Assembly (NCBI GenBank): GCA_964486455.1
Contig: CAZAMP010000012.1
Span: forward strand, 28,131 to 92,130
Direction of reading: 5' to 3'
DNA: 64,000 bases
Origin: CAZAMP01 sp964486455
GTDB taxonomy: Bacteria > Eisenbacteria > RBG-16-71-46 > CAZAMP01
The notes under the pieces were generated by a model. The model had not been told where the DNA came from and made no database searches. It was given only the letters and a program-made list of their open reading frames with translations. Numbering within the stretch: the first letter of the stretch is position 1; every line of letters begins with the position of its first letter. The position numbers were made by a program, and so were the translations under genes. Positions 1 through 8,011 of this stretch are shown here, piece after piece.

Positions 1-95
1 TCTCCCTGAGCGGGAGTGGGGAGGAGGACGGCATGCCCGATGGCCCCGATCGCGATGCCGATGACCAGTGTTCCGGCAATCATTCGTTTCTTCAT
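1..95 (-). CDS. N-terminal fragment of a small exported or membrane protein (partial)
   Basis: The first 31 codons of a minus-strand gene run off the left edge of the window. They begin with M-K-K-R-M and continue into a hydrophobic stretch (IAGTLVIGIAIGAIG), which looks like a signal peptide or a membrane anchor. The start at 95 is preceded by GGAG at good spacing; an in-frame ATG at 107 is the alternative. Too little remains to name a family. Confidence is limited by the truncation. Confidence 0.5.
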   Translation of the reverse strand, partial: MKKRMIAGTLVIGIAIGAIGHAVLLPTPAQG

Positions 96-322
96 GATCG
101 TCTCCATGACTAGTGTGTGCGGATCGACATTTCGTCAGCGCTAGGCCGAACGGCGTCTCGGCCCGTTACGTGAATGATATCATGCTAATTATGCCCGGCT
201 ATGCCCAGACCGCGAAGGGGAAATCACCCTCAACCCGTTCCTCTGGAGCGCGGATCGCATTGCGCGCTCGAACGGGGAGCACGCTCCGCTGCAGCACTTC
301 ACCTGATCGCTGAATGAACATC
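96..322. other. Short intergenic region with a 10-bp palindrome
   Basis: This lies between the partial gene at the left edge and the end of the HNH gene. ATGATATCAT at 174-183 is a perfect palindrome in a locally AT-rich patch and could be a regulator site for the left-edge gene. No gene is supported here. Confidence 0.25.
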
Positions 323-1765
323 TCAGCGGTGACCACAGTCGTCCTTGCCGCAGGCACCATCTTCGCTCCCGTCGCAACACCTGACTTCGCACTCGCCGAA
401 GCGTTCATCACCGCACCCGCAATTGCACTCATCCGCGTGCCCATCGTCACCGCTCTCGTGGCCGCCGCCCCTGTCCTCGCGTCCGTCCCACCGATCCGAT
501 TTGTCTCCCCGGGGAGACTCGGAAGTCGTTGGTTTGTGGTCATTTCTGTGTAGCCATCTGTGGCACGAGCCACACATCGCCCTCAGGTTCTCGATGTCGT
601 CCGACCCGCCATCGGTTACGCGAATCTCGTGATGATTCAGGAGCTCGTGGCGCGATCCGCATCCCGCGACCGTGCAACGGTAGCCGTCGCGTTCGAACAC
701 CGTCCGCCGCACACTCGGCGGGATCGTCGAGCGGTTCCGTTTCCCCGGCTCGGAGATCCGACAGTCGCACATCACCGCTTCGAGCGTCGCCATGTCGATC
801 TCCCGGTTTCCCTGAAAGGTGGGCACGTGAGCGCGACCGCACGTCTCACAGGTGTAGACGACGACCTGATAGGGGGAGTGGAGAGGGCGCGACTTCTCGC
901 CACCAGTGCTGGCCCCGGCGGCCTGGCTGCCCTTGCTTCCCTTACCACTACTTCCGCGCTTGCCGCCCCTCTTGCCTTTCGCGCGCCTCTCGTCACGCAC
1001 CCGGACATAGTCCGCCGACACCAGCTCCTCGAGCGCGCCCAGGATCAGCTCTTCCCGCGACTCGCGGTGACCCTGTGAACGGCTCTTCTCGATGAGCGCC
1101 TCCAGACGGGCCGCCTGGATCGGCGATAGCCGAAGCTGCATGGTCACCGGCACCTCGATGGGGAGATCGTCACGCGGCGCGCACCCACTCGTCACGCCGC
1201 CGTCCGTCGGAGCGCCAGCGTCCCCCGAACCCTTGCCTGCCGGGCCCGCCAACGCCAGCGTCGCCTGACCCGCCCGCTCCTGCCGGCGTGCCTTCGATCC
1301 GCGCACGGCCACCGCCCGCCGCTTCGTCTCCGCTACCTTCTCCTCCAACTCGCGGCGAGAGGACGATTTCGCTTCCTTCACCCAGCGCGCTTCGGTGGTC
1401 TTCGTCGCCACCGAGACGATCTCCCGGGCCTTCGTCCAGGGGACCTGTCCCGTCGTCACCGCCTGCTTGAGCCTGGGAAGGTCCGCGAACGCCTCGCTCA
1501 GCCGAATGAAGTGATAGACCTTGCTGCGGGAGAAGCCGAGCGCTTCAGAGCCATAGGCATGGATCGATGCATAGCCGAGCTCTCGGAAGAGCTTTCGGCG
1601 GAGGACCTCGGAGAACCAGAACACAGCGTTCTGCTCGACGAGGCGCATCTCCGTGACGGCCTCGCAGAGATGTTCGTGGACCTCGATGGCGGGCAGTCCG
1701 GGACGATAGGTGGTCAGAGCGGAGGGTGGCGCGGACACAATCGTCTTCACAGTCTTAGTAGCCAT
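323..1765 (-). CDS. HNH endonuclease-domain protein with a cysteine-rich C-terminal tail
   Basis: A 480-residue protein. The N-terminal third is a helical region (about residues 25-170) like the one preceding HNH domains in multi-copy HNH proteins of Actinobacteria and Myxococcota. The middle is low-complexity and rich in Lys, Gly and Ser. The C-terminal part carries an HNH nuclease domain: a CxxCG pair, then RRTVFERDGYRC, then LLNHHEIRVTDGGSDDIENL and CGSCHRWLH. The HH, the N in the loop and the final H fit the beta-beta-alpha-metal fold. The last ~35 residues add eight cysteines among Asp, Glu and Gly, which is unusual and suggests metal binding. The start at 1765 is chosen because AGGTG lies 7 bases upstream; the frame stays open to 1837 without a better site. 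A palindromic repeat lies inside the gene. The DNA target and biological role are unknown. Confidence 0.8.
   Translation of the reverse strand: MATKTVKTIVSAPPSALTTYRPGLPAIEVHEHLCEAVTEMRLVEQNAVFWFSEVLRRKLFRELGYASIHAYGSEALGFSRSKVYHFIRLSEAFADLPRLKQAVTTGQVPWTKAREIVSVATKTTEARWVKEAKSSSRRELEEKVAETKRRAVAVRGSKARRQERAGQATLALAGPAGKGSGDAGAPTDGGVTSGCAPRDDLPIEVPVTMQLRLSPIQAARLEALIEKSRSQGHRESREELILGALEELVSADYVRVRDERRAKGKRGGKRGSSGKGSKGSQAAGASTGGEKSRPLHSPYQVVVYTCETCGRAHVPTFQGNREIDMATLEAVMCDCRISEPGKRNRSTIPPSVRRTVFERDGYRCTVAGCGSRHELLNHHEIRVTDGGSDDIENLRAMCGSCHRWLHRNDHKPTTSESPRGDKSDRWDGREDRGGGHESGDDGHADECNCGCGDERFGECEVRCCDGSEDGACGKDDCGHR
498..518 (+). repeat. Repeated palindrome, copy inside the HNH gene
   Basis: The core GTCTCCCCGGGGAGAC (503-518) is a perfect 16-bp palindrome. 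It is preceded by GATTT, so the element spans 21 bases. The same 21 bases occur in opposite orientation at 2006-2026, about 240 bases upstream of the HNH start codon. This copy encodes a Ser-Pro-Arg-Gly-Asp stretch just after the HNH domain. Confidence 0.75.
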
Positions 1766-1810
1766 GATGTCACCTGACGGTCGATGGGTTGAGATCCGGG
1801 GGAGTTCAAA

Positions 1811-1837
1811 CTTATACGGAAGGGCAGGAGAAGACAA
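1811..1837 (-). promoter_or_regulatory. Candidate promoter of the HNH gene
   Basis: On the minus strand TTGTCT (1832-1837) and TATAAG (1811-1816) form a plausible -35/-10 pair, with a short 15-base spacer, about 45 bases upstream of the HNH start. The -10 is good; the spacing is suboptimal. Confidence 0.35.
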
Positions 1838-2005
1838 GCGTAAAATGTTGAAAACATAGGTGAGTGTGAGGGTCGCAGAAGGATATCACCAGCAACTAAT
1901 CCCATATCACCGCATAGAGAACATGCTCAGGAAACGCATATCGAGAAGGGCCGCTCATTCCCACCCTTGAGGACATAATCGAACGAGGTGGTCGAACTGC
2001 AGCCT

Positions 2006-2026
2006 GTCTCCCCGGGGAGACAAATC
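2006..2026 (-). repeat. Repeated palindrome, intergenic copy
   Basis: The 16-bp palindrome GTCTCCCCGGGGAGAC (2006-2021) is extended by one matching pair to 18 bp (2005-2022). It is followed by AAATC, making it an exact inverted copy of 498-518. Confidence 0.75.
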
Positions 2027-2033
2027 CGCCGCC

Positions 2034-2049
2034 GTCTCCCCAGAGAGAC
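2034..2049. repeat. Degenerate copy of the palindrome
   Basis: GTCTCCCCAGAGAGAC differs from the palindrome at 2006-2021 at two central positions and lies 12 bases after it. Together they make a tandem pair of potential hairpins. Confidence 0.5.
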
Positions 2050-2187
2050 GAGCCCCGAGCCGTCCCCAGGACGCAAGACGTGTGTGAATCGTCACAAGCC
2101 GAACGCACAGCGCAGAATCTAATGAGACGCTCCGACCAAATGGGCTAGACTTGTGCCTCCCAAAGGTGGCCGGATGACGCAGGAGAT

Positions 2188-3369
2188 ATGGACGACATCG
2201 TGATCTGGAACATTCTCAAAGAAACCGGCCAGCTCTTCTACGATTCCGCTCCGTACTTCCTCGCCGGTTTCCTGATTGCCGGCGTCCTCAAGGATGTGCT
2301 CGTCAAACCCGGCTGGCTCACGCGTTTCCTCGGCGAAGGGCGACGCGGGTCGGTCTTCTGGGCCGCACTCATCGGTGCGCCGCTGCCGCTCTGCTCGTGC
2401 AGCGTCCTCCCGACGGCCATCGCGCTCCGGCGAGGCGGGGCGAACAAAGGTGCAACCGTCTCATTTCTCGTGTCGACGCCGGAGACGAGCGTGGATTCGG
2501 TGCTTGTCACGTATGCGCTACTGGGGCCGTTCATGGCAATCTACCGTCCGATTGCCGCCTTGATTGTCGCGTTCACGAGCGGACTCGCGGTCAACGCGAT
2601 CGACAAGACTCCCGAGGCCGGCCTCGTGTCTCCGCCAGAGACCGGAGCACCCGCGCCGGAGGTCGATGACGGATGCGGCTGAGAGAAGACGAAGCGCGCC
2701 GAGGCTCGGCGCAATCGCTTCCGCGATCGAGTGAGGAGCGTGCTTCACTATTCGTTTGTCGAGTTCTTCGATGACATGGCGTTGTGGTTGCTACTCGGAA
2801 TCGCGCTCGGGGGAATCGTGACGGCCGCCGTTCCGCTCGACACGCTGAACGCCGTCGGGGGCGGAACGCTAGTCTCCATGTTTATCATGCTGATCGTGGG
2901 GATCCCGCTCTACATTTGCGCGTCGGCAACGACTCCAGTTGCGGCGGGGCTCATCGCAAGCGGACTCAACCCGGGCGCGGCGCTGGTGCTGCTGCTGGTC
3001 GGGCCCGCCACAAATTCGGGTAGCCTCGTTCTTCTCGGTCGGTTCCTGGGGCGGCGAACGGTCCTGACCTATCTCCTCGTCGTCGGAGGAGTCAGCCTTG
3101 CGATGGGGGCGGTCCTGAACATGATCATCGGGGCGCGCGGTCTCGACCCCAGGCTGCTGGCACACAATCACGAGATGATGCCGCCGGTCGTTCATGTGGC
3201 TGCCACAATCGTCCTCTCCTTGTTCTTTGCCTTGAGCATCGGCCGATCGGCGAGGCGCTACTTCGCGAAGGCCGGCAAATCGAAGGTCGGCACCGGATCC
3301 GTCGCCGAGGCGGGGGGCGAAGTCCCTGCCAAAGCCCGTGACGGCCACGCGGCCGTCAGCGCAGACTGA
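2188..3369 (+). CDS. SO_0444-type metal-efflux permease with an in-frame TGA, probable selenoprotein
   Basis: An integral membrane permease of the PF03773 (DUF318, SO_0444/ArsP-like) family that exports metal or metalloid ions. The N-terminal half has the conserved PLPLCSCSVLPTA and STPETSVDS motifs. The C-terminal half has PLYICASATTPVAA and VGPATN. The family is normally one chain of about 350-420 residues. Here a single TGA (2680-2682, residue 165) interrupts the linker between the halves, right after Asp-Asp-Gly-Cys-Gly. Reading continues in the same frame with no other stop, giving 393 residues. Relatives carry Cys-rich metal-binding linkers, so Cys-Gly-Sec replacing Cys-Gly-Cys makes sense. 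A SECIS-like hairpin follows the TGA. The second half could start alone at GTG 2731, but that codon has no Shine-Dalgarno sequence. AGGAG lies very close (2 bases) to the ATG at 2188. Alternatives are a nonsense mutation, a split gene or a sequencing error. Confidence 0.7.
2691..2721 (+). promoter_or_regulatory. Bacterial SECIS-like hairpin downstream of the in-frame TGA
   Basis: The lower stem GAAGCG (2691-2696) pairs with CGCTTC (2716-2721). The upper stem CGCCG (2697-2701) pairs with CGGCG (2707-2711). The loop is AGGCT (2702-2706); an extra A-T pair would shrink it to GGC. A CAAT bulge lies on the 3' side. The loop begins 20 bases after the TGA and has G in its first positions, as known bacterial SECIS elements do. 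Some hairpins arise by chance in GC-rich DNA, so confirmation needs relatives. Confidence 0.6.
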
Positions 3370-4042
3370 ACCTCTCCTGAACCTTTTCGCTCGTAAGCTC
3401 TCGAATCGCATCCGATGCGATCCACTTGGCGGAGCGCGACTCCGTTTTCTGAAGCCGCCTCGCAGTGGCGATTGCCTCGCGGTTGAGCGAGCGATTCCGT
3501 TTCCCGATCTGGCGGAGAGCCCAGTTCACGGCCTTCTTGACGAAGTTGCGTTCGTCACTCGCTTCGCGCTCGATGATCTGAAGAAAGCCCGTGAATGCGC
3601 CGTCCTCCGCCACCTTGTCATGGACGGACAGCGCCGCCATGAGCGCAAAGGCGGCACGCTTGACGAACTCGGTGCGCCGTGCGCTCCAGAGCGAGGCCTT
3701 CCTGTAAGCATATGACGTCTTGTCGAAGAGATTCATGCAGCACTGATCGCAGAGGTCCCACGAATCGAAATCTCGTGCCCACCGGTCCATTTGGCTCGCG
3801 GTCACGCGAATCGGATCGTCGACGAGCGCGGCCAGGATCCTGGCCTCGTGCACGCCCGTATCCCAGAGTTCCAGGGCGAGCGCGTGATCGCGCCCGATCT
3901 CCTTGGCCATCTTCCGGATCACAGGGATCGGAACTCCGTAAGCGCGCTCGACGTTGATTCCGTAGCGCGCCATCCCTTCGGTGTTCTTCCGGTTCCGCTT
4001 GGCCTGGAGCTTCCGCAGGATCTCTTTCGCATGCATTGTCAT
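3356..4042 (-). CDS. AlkD-like DNA alkylation repair protein
   Basis: A 228-residue all-helical HEAT-like repeat protein of the DNA alkylation repair family (PF08713), glycosylases that remove bulky or positively charged alkyl bases. Matching stretches include WARDFDSWDLCDQC in the middle and RNFVKKAVNWALRQIGKRN near the C-terminus, where AlkD homologues carry the tryptophans and acidic residue of the lesion-binding cleft. Length is typical. The start at 4042 (M-T-M) follows GAGGGG; a second ATG lies two codons later. The 3' end overlaps the convergent permease gene by 14 bases. It lies 21 bases downstream of the terpene-cyclase-like gene on the same strand, so the two may be co-transcribed. 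Confidence 0.85.
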   Translation of the reverse strand: MTMHAKEILRKLQAKRNRKNTEGMARYGINVERAYGVPIPVIRKMAKEIGRDHALALELWDTGVHEARILAALVDDPIRVTASQMDRWARDFDSWDLCDQCCMNLFDKTSYAYRKASLWSARRTEFVKRAAFALMAALSVHDKVAEDGAFTGFLQIIEREASDERNFVKKAVNWALRQIGKRNRSLNREAIATARRLQKTESRSAKWIASDAIRELTSEKVQERFSLR

Positions 4043-4063
4043 GAACCCCTCGATACATCCACT

Positions 4064-4888
4064 TCAATCGAGTCGGCCCGCCGCCTTCAGCACGCGGAGC
4101 GCGTTCAGAGTGATCATCCGGTTCGGTCCGCCACGACCCCAATCGACCACGTCGACGTTGTACTTCGTCTTCCCTGGGTTGTTCCACCAGTAGGATCCCG
4201 CCCGCCAGCGATCGTCCGGCAGCCGCCTCGCCTCGAGGAGATCGAGCGCCGCGCGGGTCCTCCGATCACCGAGCTTCTCCATCCGGCTCAAGATGAGCAG
4301 TCCTTGGAGGATGTCGTAGTGCCAGTAAGGTGGATAGTGGAGCTTGGTCCACTCGGGGTGAATGACCTCGCCGGTCGTCTCCGAACGGAACATCCGCTTG
4401 CGCAGGAAGAGCCGTGACGCCTTCTTCGCCGCCCGCGCCGCGCGTGCATCATCTGTTGCTTTCGCGTACTCGATCAGCCCCCAGAGCGGAGCAAGGGATT
4501 CGTGAAACGATGCGTGATGCGCGTCTTCTCGGTCGTCGCAGTTCCAGCCACCGTCAGGCCACTGCCATTCGACCAGCGACCGCGCCAGAAGGGATACACG
4601 CTCGTCTTCGGCCAGCCCGAGGCGGCAGGCGACCGCGAGCGCGTTTCCTTCCTGAGATGCGCATCGGCGCGTGAGCCCATTGATCGTTCTGATCCCTTCT
4701 CGATGGCGATTGCCGGTCAGCCAGCCGAGCACCGACTGAAGCTCTGAAACAGCCTTTGGGTGATTGGGGGCGAGGGCAAGCTCGACCAATGAGATGAGCC
4801 GCCAGTGAGCGCCATACCACTTGTTGTACGGGTGGATATTCGAGATCGTCCAGGCGGCGTCCGGCCGGCGAGCAGCGCGCGGACCCAC
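4064..4888 (-). CDS. Prenyltransferase/squalene-cyclase-fold protein, 5' end frameshifted
   Basis: A 274-residue readable part of an alpha/alpha toroid protein of the terpene cyclase/prenyltransferase class. The QW-type repeat WQWPDGGWNCD, the N-terminal PYNKWYGAHWRL and WNNPGKTKYNVDVVDWG are recognisable. The family includes many uncharacterised bacterial proteins of 280-330 residues, and the substrate is unknown. The true N-terminus lies upstream in another frame. The minus-strand frame ending near 4885 reads LRRRIPEGPWVRALLAG, which joins naturally to RPDAAW in this frame if one base is restored near 4880. A start near 4976-4990 would then give a normal length. Either a sequencing indel or a recent inactivating frameshift fits. 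The C-terminal ~260 residues look intact, without further damage. Confidence 0.6.
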   Translation of the reverse strand: MGPRAARRPDAAWTISNIHPYNKWYGAHWRLISLVELALAPNHPKAVSELQSVLGWLTGNRHREGIRTINGLTRRCASQEGNALAVACRLGLAEDERVSLLARSLVEWQWPDGGWNCDDREDAHHASFHESLAPLWGLIEYAKATDDARAARAAKKASRLFLRKRMFRSETTGEVIHPEWTKLHYPPYWHYDILQGLLILSRMEKLGDRRTRAALDLLEARRLPDDRWRAGSYWWNNPGKTKYNVDVVDWGRGGPNRMITLNALRVLKAAGRLD

Positions 4889-5086
4889 GGTCCCTCCGGA
4901 ATCCTGCGGCGTAATTCACGGGCGCGGGCTCCGGAGAGTCCAAGAGCCACCGCAACACCGGGTCCGAAGCCTTCATATGCCCCCCCTGTCGTGATGCGAT
5001 CTAAGAGACATCGGCGAAACTGGAATGCTATTGCGTCCCGGCGCCGTCGCCAAGCGCGGATCCAGAACGGCCGGCGACCACAACGT

Positions 5087-5116
5087 TTGACGGTGGAAAG
5101 AGGCGCGATCTGTTAT
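5087..5116 (+). promoter_or_regulatory. Candidate promoter of the TPR-CHAT/sigma operon
   Basis: TTGACG (5087-5092), an 18-base spacer and TGTTAT (5111-5116) resemble a housekeeping promoter about 40-65 bases upstream of the TPR-CHAT start. Between promoter and start, CCCACC (5133-5138) can pair with GGTGGG (5144-5149). That hairpin would partly cover the G-rich ribosome-binding site. Confidence 0.4.
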
Positions 5117-5154
5117 CCTTCCACCAGTCCAGCCCACCGCCAGGGTGGGGGAGT

Positions 5155-8007
5155 GTGGCTTCATCCGGCGGTCCTGTTCCAATGAGTACGAGCGCTGTAA
5201 CCTACGTATTCTTGTCGATCTTGATTGTCGCGGGCGCGACCGACCCGTGGACTGCGCCCACCGCGCACGGCGTCGAATTGACCGACGAGATCCTCGCCGA
5301 GATAGACTCGCTCTGCGTTAGCTATCAGGGGGGGGCCGCCCTCGTTCTCATCGAACCGCTCGTGCCGTTGGCGCGGGCCGAGGGTGACAGCTCACGTCTG
5401 CTCAGGTTGATCTCTCGACAGGGTGAGCTGTTCACGTCATTCGGCCGATCACAAGAGGCGGAACCAATTCTGCGAGAAGCGGTCCGCATGTCCGAGGTGT
5501 TGGTCGACTCCACCGCCTTCTGCTCCGCCCTGCGTTGGCTCGGCGTCGCGGTCGCGACTCAAGGGCGACGGTCCGAGGCCGTGGAGCTATTCGAGCGACT
5601 CCTACGAACCGCGGTGGCGCGGGGCGATTCCCATCACGAAGCATGGGCGCTCGTCGGGCTGGCGTGGCAGGACGTGAACGCGGGGCAAGCGGAGCGGGCC
5701 GCGCGGAGATACCGGCGGGCGGCGGACCTCTTCAGCAGTCTGGACAACACACGCGGCGAGGCGTGGGCGCTCAATGGTCTCGGCATGGCGCAAAGCGCCC
5801 TGGCGGAATACGAGGCGGCGCTGGCTTCCTACCGACGATCGGCACACCTTGCCCGGCAGGTGAACTTCTCGATGACGGAATCGTTCGCCGTGAACAATCT
5901 GGGCACGCTCGAGTTCCAACTCGGTGATCCGGGGGCCGCCGCGGAGCACTTCCATCGGGCGTACGAAATCCAGCGTGAAATCGGAAATGCCCGGGAGATG
6001 ATCACGCCGGCGCTGAACATCGCGATCTGCGAGACGTACCTCGGACGACACACGAAGGCCTCGCAAGGACTTCGGGAACTCCTAGCCGAGTGTGAGCGGC
6101 AGGGGTATCTGGATCTCCAAGCCTCAGTGCTCAACCAGCTCGCCAAGGTGCAGATTCTCGAGGGTCGCGATCATGTGGCCGCTGCTCTCTATTCACAGGC
6201 TCTCGATCTCGGCGAGGTGGCGAGCAGGAATAACCGTGTCGAGGCGGTCGTCGGGCTCTCATCGGTGTTGGCGGGGATGGACAGCAGCGCCGCAGCAATC
6301 GCGATTCTCGAGGATGCCGAGCGAAACATGGCGGGCGCGCTGAGCGGGGCGAATCAGGTCCTCCTTGAACTCAGGATGGGCGAGTGTCTTCTCGACGTTG
6401 GGCGGACCGAGGATGCCCTCGCGCGATACCGCGTCGCGGCGGACAACGCGCGGCGATTCCGACACGATCACGAACAGACCGGAGCTCTGGTAGGGGCCGC
6501 GCGGGCGTGGCGTCGGTTGGATCGGCCGGACAGCGCGCTGGCTTGCCTCAGCATGGCGACCGAGATATGGGAATCGGCCCGCGCCATGCCGCTCGATCCA
6601 GAGTGGCGTGAGCAACGGAGCGCTCTGGGACAGCGACTCTACGGAGACCTCGCCGCATTGATGCTCGAGCATCCGCCGCACGTCTCCGAGCCCCGGCGTC
6701 TTCGGGATGCGTTCAACACACTTCAACGCTTCAAGGCGAGGACGCTTCTCGAACGGATGCTCGGACCCGCAGGCGACCTGAACTGGGCGGAACAGACCGG
6801 GATGTCCGAACCCGTGACACTCGTCGGACTGCAGCGCGACGTGCTTCACCCCGGCGAGCTCCTGCTGGACGCCTATCTGGGTGCCGAAGAGTCGTTCCTT
6901 TTCGCGGTGACTCGAGACGTGGCGCGCGCAGTACGGCTTCCCGCCAGGAGGGAGCTGGGCGAGAAGATACGGCTCTACCATGAGTTGCTTTCCACTCACT
7001 CATCGCGACGACCCACCGCTGATCCGATCGTTCTCCGGCAGGTGGGCAGCAGCATCGCGCGTCTCTTGCTCGATGACATCGTGGATCTCCTGGAGAGCAG
7101 CGACACGATCCTGTTCGTTCCCGATGGCCCGCTCAATCTCCTTCCGTTCAGCGAGTTACCGCTGGCGATACATCGTCCGGATGTGCCGGGTGAAATCATC
7201 GACTCGAAACAATGGATGCGCGTCCCGTCGGCGACCATTCTCTCCTGGCAGCGGCGTCAGGCACGCGACGAGAACGGTGATGGCGCTCTGAGAGTGCTGG
7301 CGATGGCGGCCCGGGAAACGTCTGATGGAGACCCATTGCCTGGAGCCGTCCACGAGGTGCGGGGTCTCGCCCGCCGCTACTCGCGCGTCGATTCTCGAGT
7401 TGTGACCCGTGAGGACACGACAAGGATAGAGGGAGACATTCTCATCCCCTATGATGTGATCCACCTTGCGGCCCACGCGCGTACGGATGATCAGGCTCCG
7501 TGGAATTCCTCCATTCGCTTGGGGCCTGGGCCACAGTCGGAATCGCTGCGTGCCGGACAGATCGCGACGATGGATCTATCGGCGCGGCTGGCCGTGCTGT
7601 CCAGCTGCGAGTCGGCGGGAGGAAGGATCCTCTCGGGAACCGGAGTGCAGGGCATATCGAGCGCCTTCATGAGCGCCGGTGTCCCGGCGGTCGTCGCCAC
7701 ATTGTGGTCGGTTGACGACCGCGTGACGGCTACACTCATGGCGCGCTTCTATTCCGAGCTGTCGGCTGGCAACACGGCGGCGGCGGCGCTACGGGAGGCG
7801 CAGCTGGCGCTCAAGCGCAACCCGGAGACGCGGCATCCGTTCTACTGGGCGGGATTTATCTTGGTGGGCGAGGGCAACGTCCGCGTGAATCTGAAGAAGC
7901 GTTGGGAACCGATGCCGGTCGTTCGCGGCGGGCTCGCCGTGGCGCTGGCGATCGCCGTAATTACCGGTGGATGTATAAGTTACAGAGGCCGTTCGAATCG
8001 GTTGTGA
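5155..8007 (+). CDS. Secreted/anchored TPR-CHAT caspase-fold protease
   Basis: A protein of 950 residues (941 if ATG 5182 is used). A hydrophobic N-terminus (about residues 14-28) looks like a signal peptide. Many tetratricopeptide repeats follow (about 60-490), with recurring A-x-x-Y and L-G motifs. A CHAT domain (about 620-915) has the catalytic pair His774 (in IHLAAHA) and Cys818 (in LSSCES), then the conserved TLWSVDD and FYWAGFILVG. Near the C-terminus a hydrophobic segment (about 923-940) followed by Arg-rich residues looks like a membrane anchor with a cytoplasmic tail. Topology rules thus place the protease in the periplasm. CHAT proteins are clan-CD cysteine proteases, often triggered by partner proteins. 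The next genes, at 4-base spacing and 4-base overlap, encode an ECF sigma factor and a zinc-finger anti-sigma factor, suggesting proteolytic control of that pair. GTG 5155 has GGGGGAG very close upstream; ATG 5182 has no clear site. Confidence 0.8.
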   Translation: MASSGGPVPMSTSAVTYVFLSILIVAGATDPWTAPTAHGVELTDEILAEIDSLCVSYQGGAALVLIEPLVPLARAEGDSSRLLRLISRQGELFTSFGRSQEAEPILREAVRMSEVLVDSTAFCSALRWLGVAVATQGRRSEAVELFERLLRTAVARGDSHHEAWALVGLAWQDVNAGQAERAARRYRRAADLFSSLDNTRGEAWALNGLGMAQSALAEYEAALASYRRSAHLARQVNFSMTESFAVNNLGTLEFQLGDPGAAAEHFHRAYEIQREIGNAREMITPALNIAICETYLGRHTKASQGLRELLAECERQGYLDLQASVLNQLAKVQILEGRDHVAAALYSQALDLGEVASRNNRVEAVVGLSSVLAGMDSSAAAIAILEDAERNMAGALSGANQVLLELRMGECLLDVGRTEDALARYRVAADNARRFRHDHEQTGALVGAARAWRRLDRPDSALACLSMATEIWESARAMPLDPEWREQRSALGQRLYGDLAALMLEHPPHVSEPRRLRDAFNTLQRFKARTLLERMLGPAGDLNWAEQTGMSEPVTLVGLQRDVLHPGELLLDAYLGAEESFLFAVTRDVARAVRLPARRELGEKIRLYHELLSTHSSRRPTADPIVLRQVGSSIARLLLDDIVDLLESSDTILFVPDGPLNLLPFSELPLAIHRPDVPGEIIDSKQWMRVPSATILSWQRRQARDENGDGALRVLAMAARETSDGDPLPGAVHEVRGLARRYSRVDSRVVTREDTTRIEGDILIPYDVIHLAAHARTDDQAPWNSSIRLGPGPQSESLRAGQIATMDLSARLAVLSSCESAGGRILSGTGVQGISSAFMSAGVPAVVATLWSVDDRVTATLMARFYSELSAGNTAAAALREAQLALKRNPETRHPFYWAGFILVGEGNVRVNLKKRWEPMPVVRGGLAVALAIAVITGGCISYRGRSNRL

Positions 8008-8011
8008 TTCC

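Larger units (their letters stand above)
1838..2187. other. Intergenic region between HNH gene and permease
   Basis: About 350 bases between divergent genes. The notable content is the pair of palindromes at 2006-2049. The remaining sequence shows no convincing gene. An open frame on the minus strand at 1896-2108 has no ribosome-binding site and resembles no family. No clear promoter for the permease was found. Confidence 0.5.

Noticed and set aside
2731..3369. Separate gene for the second half of the permease
   Set aside because: The GTG lacks a ribosome-binding site and the frame is continuous with the first half through a single TGA, so one chain is more likely.
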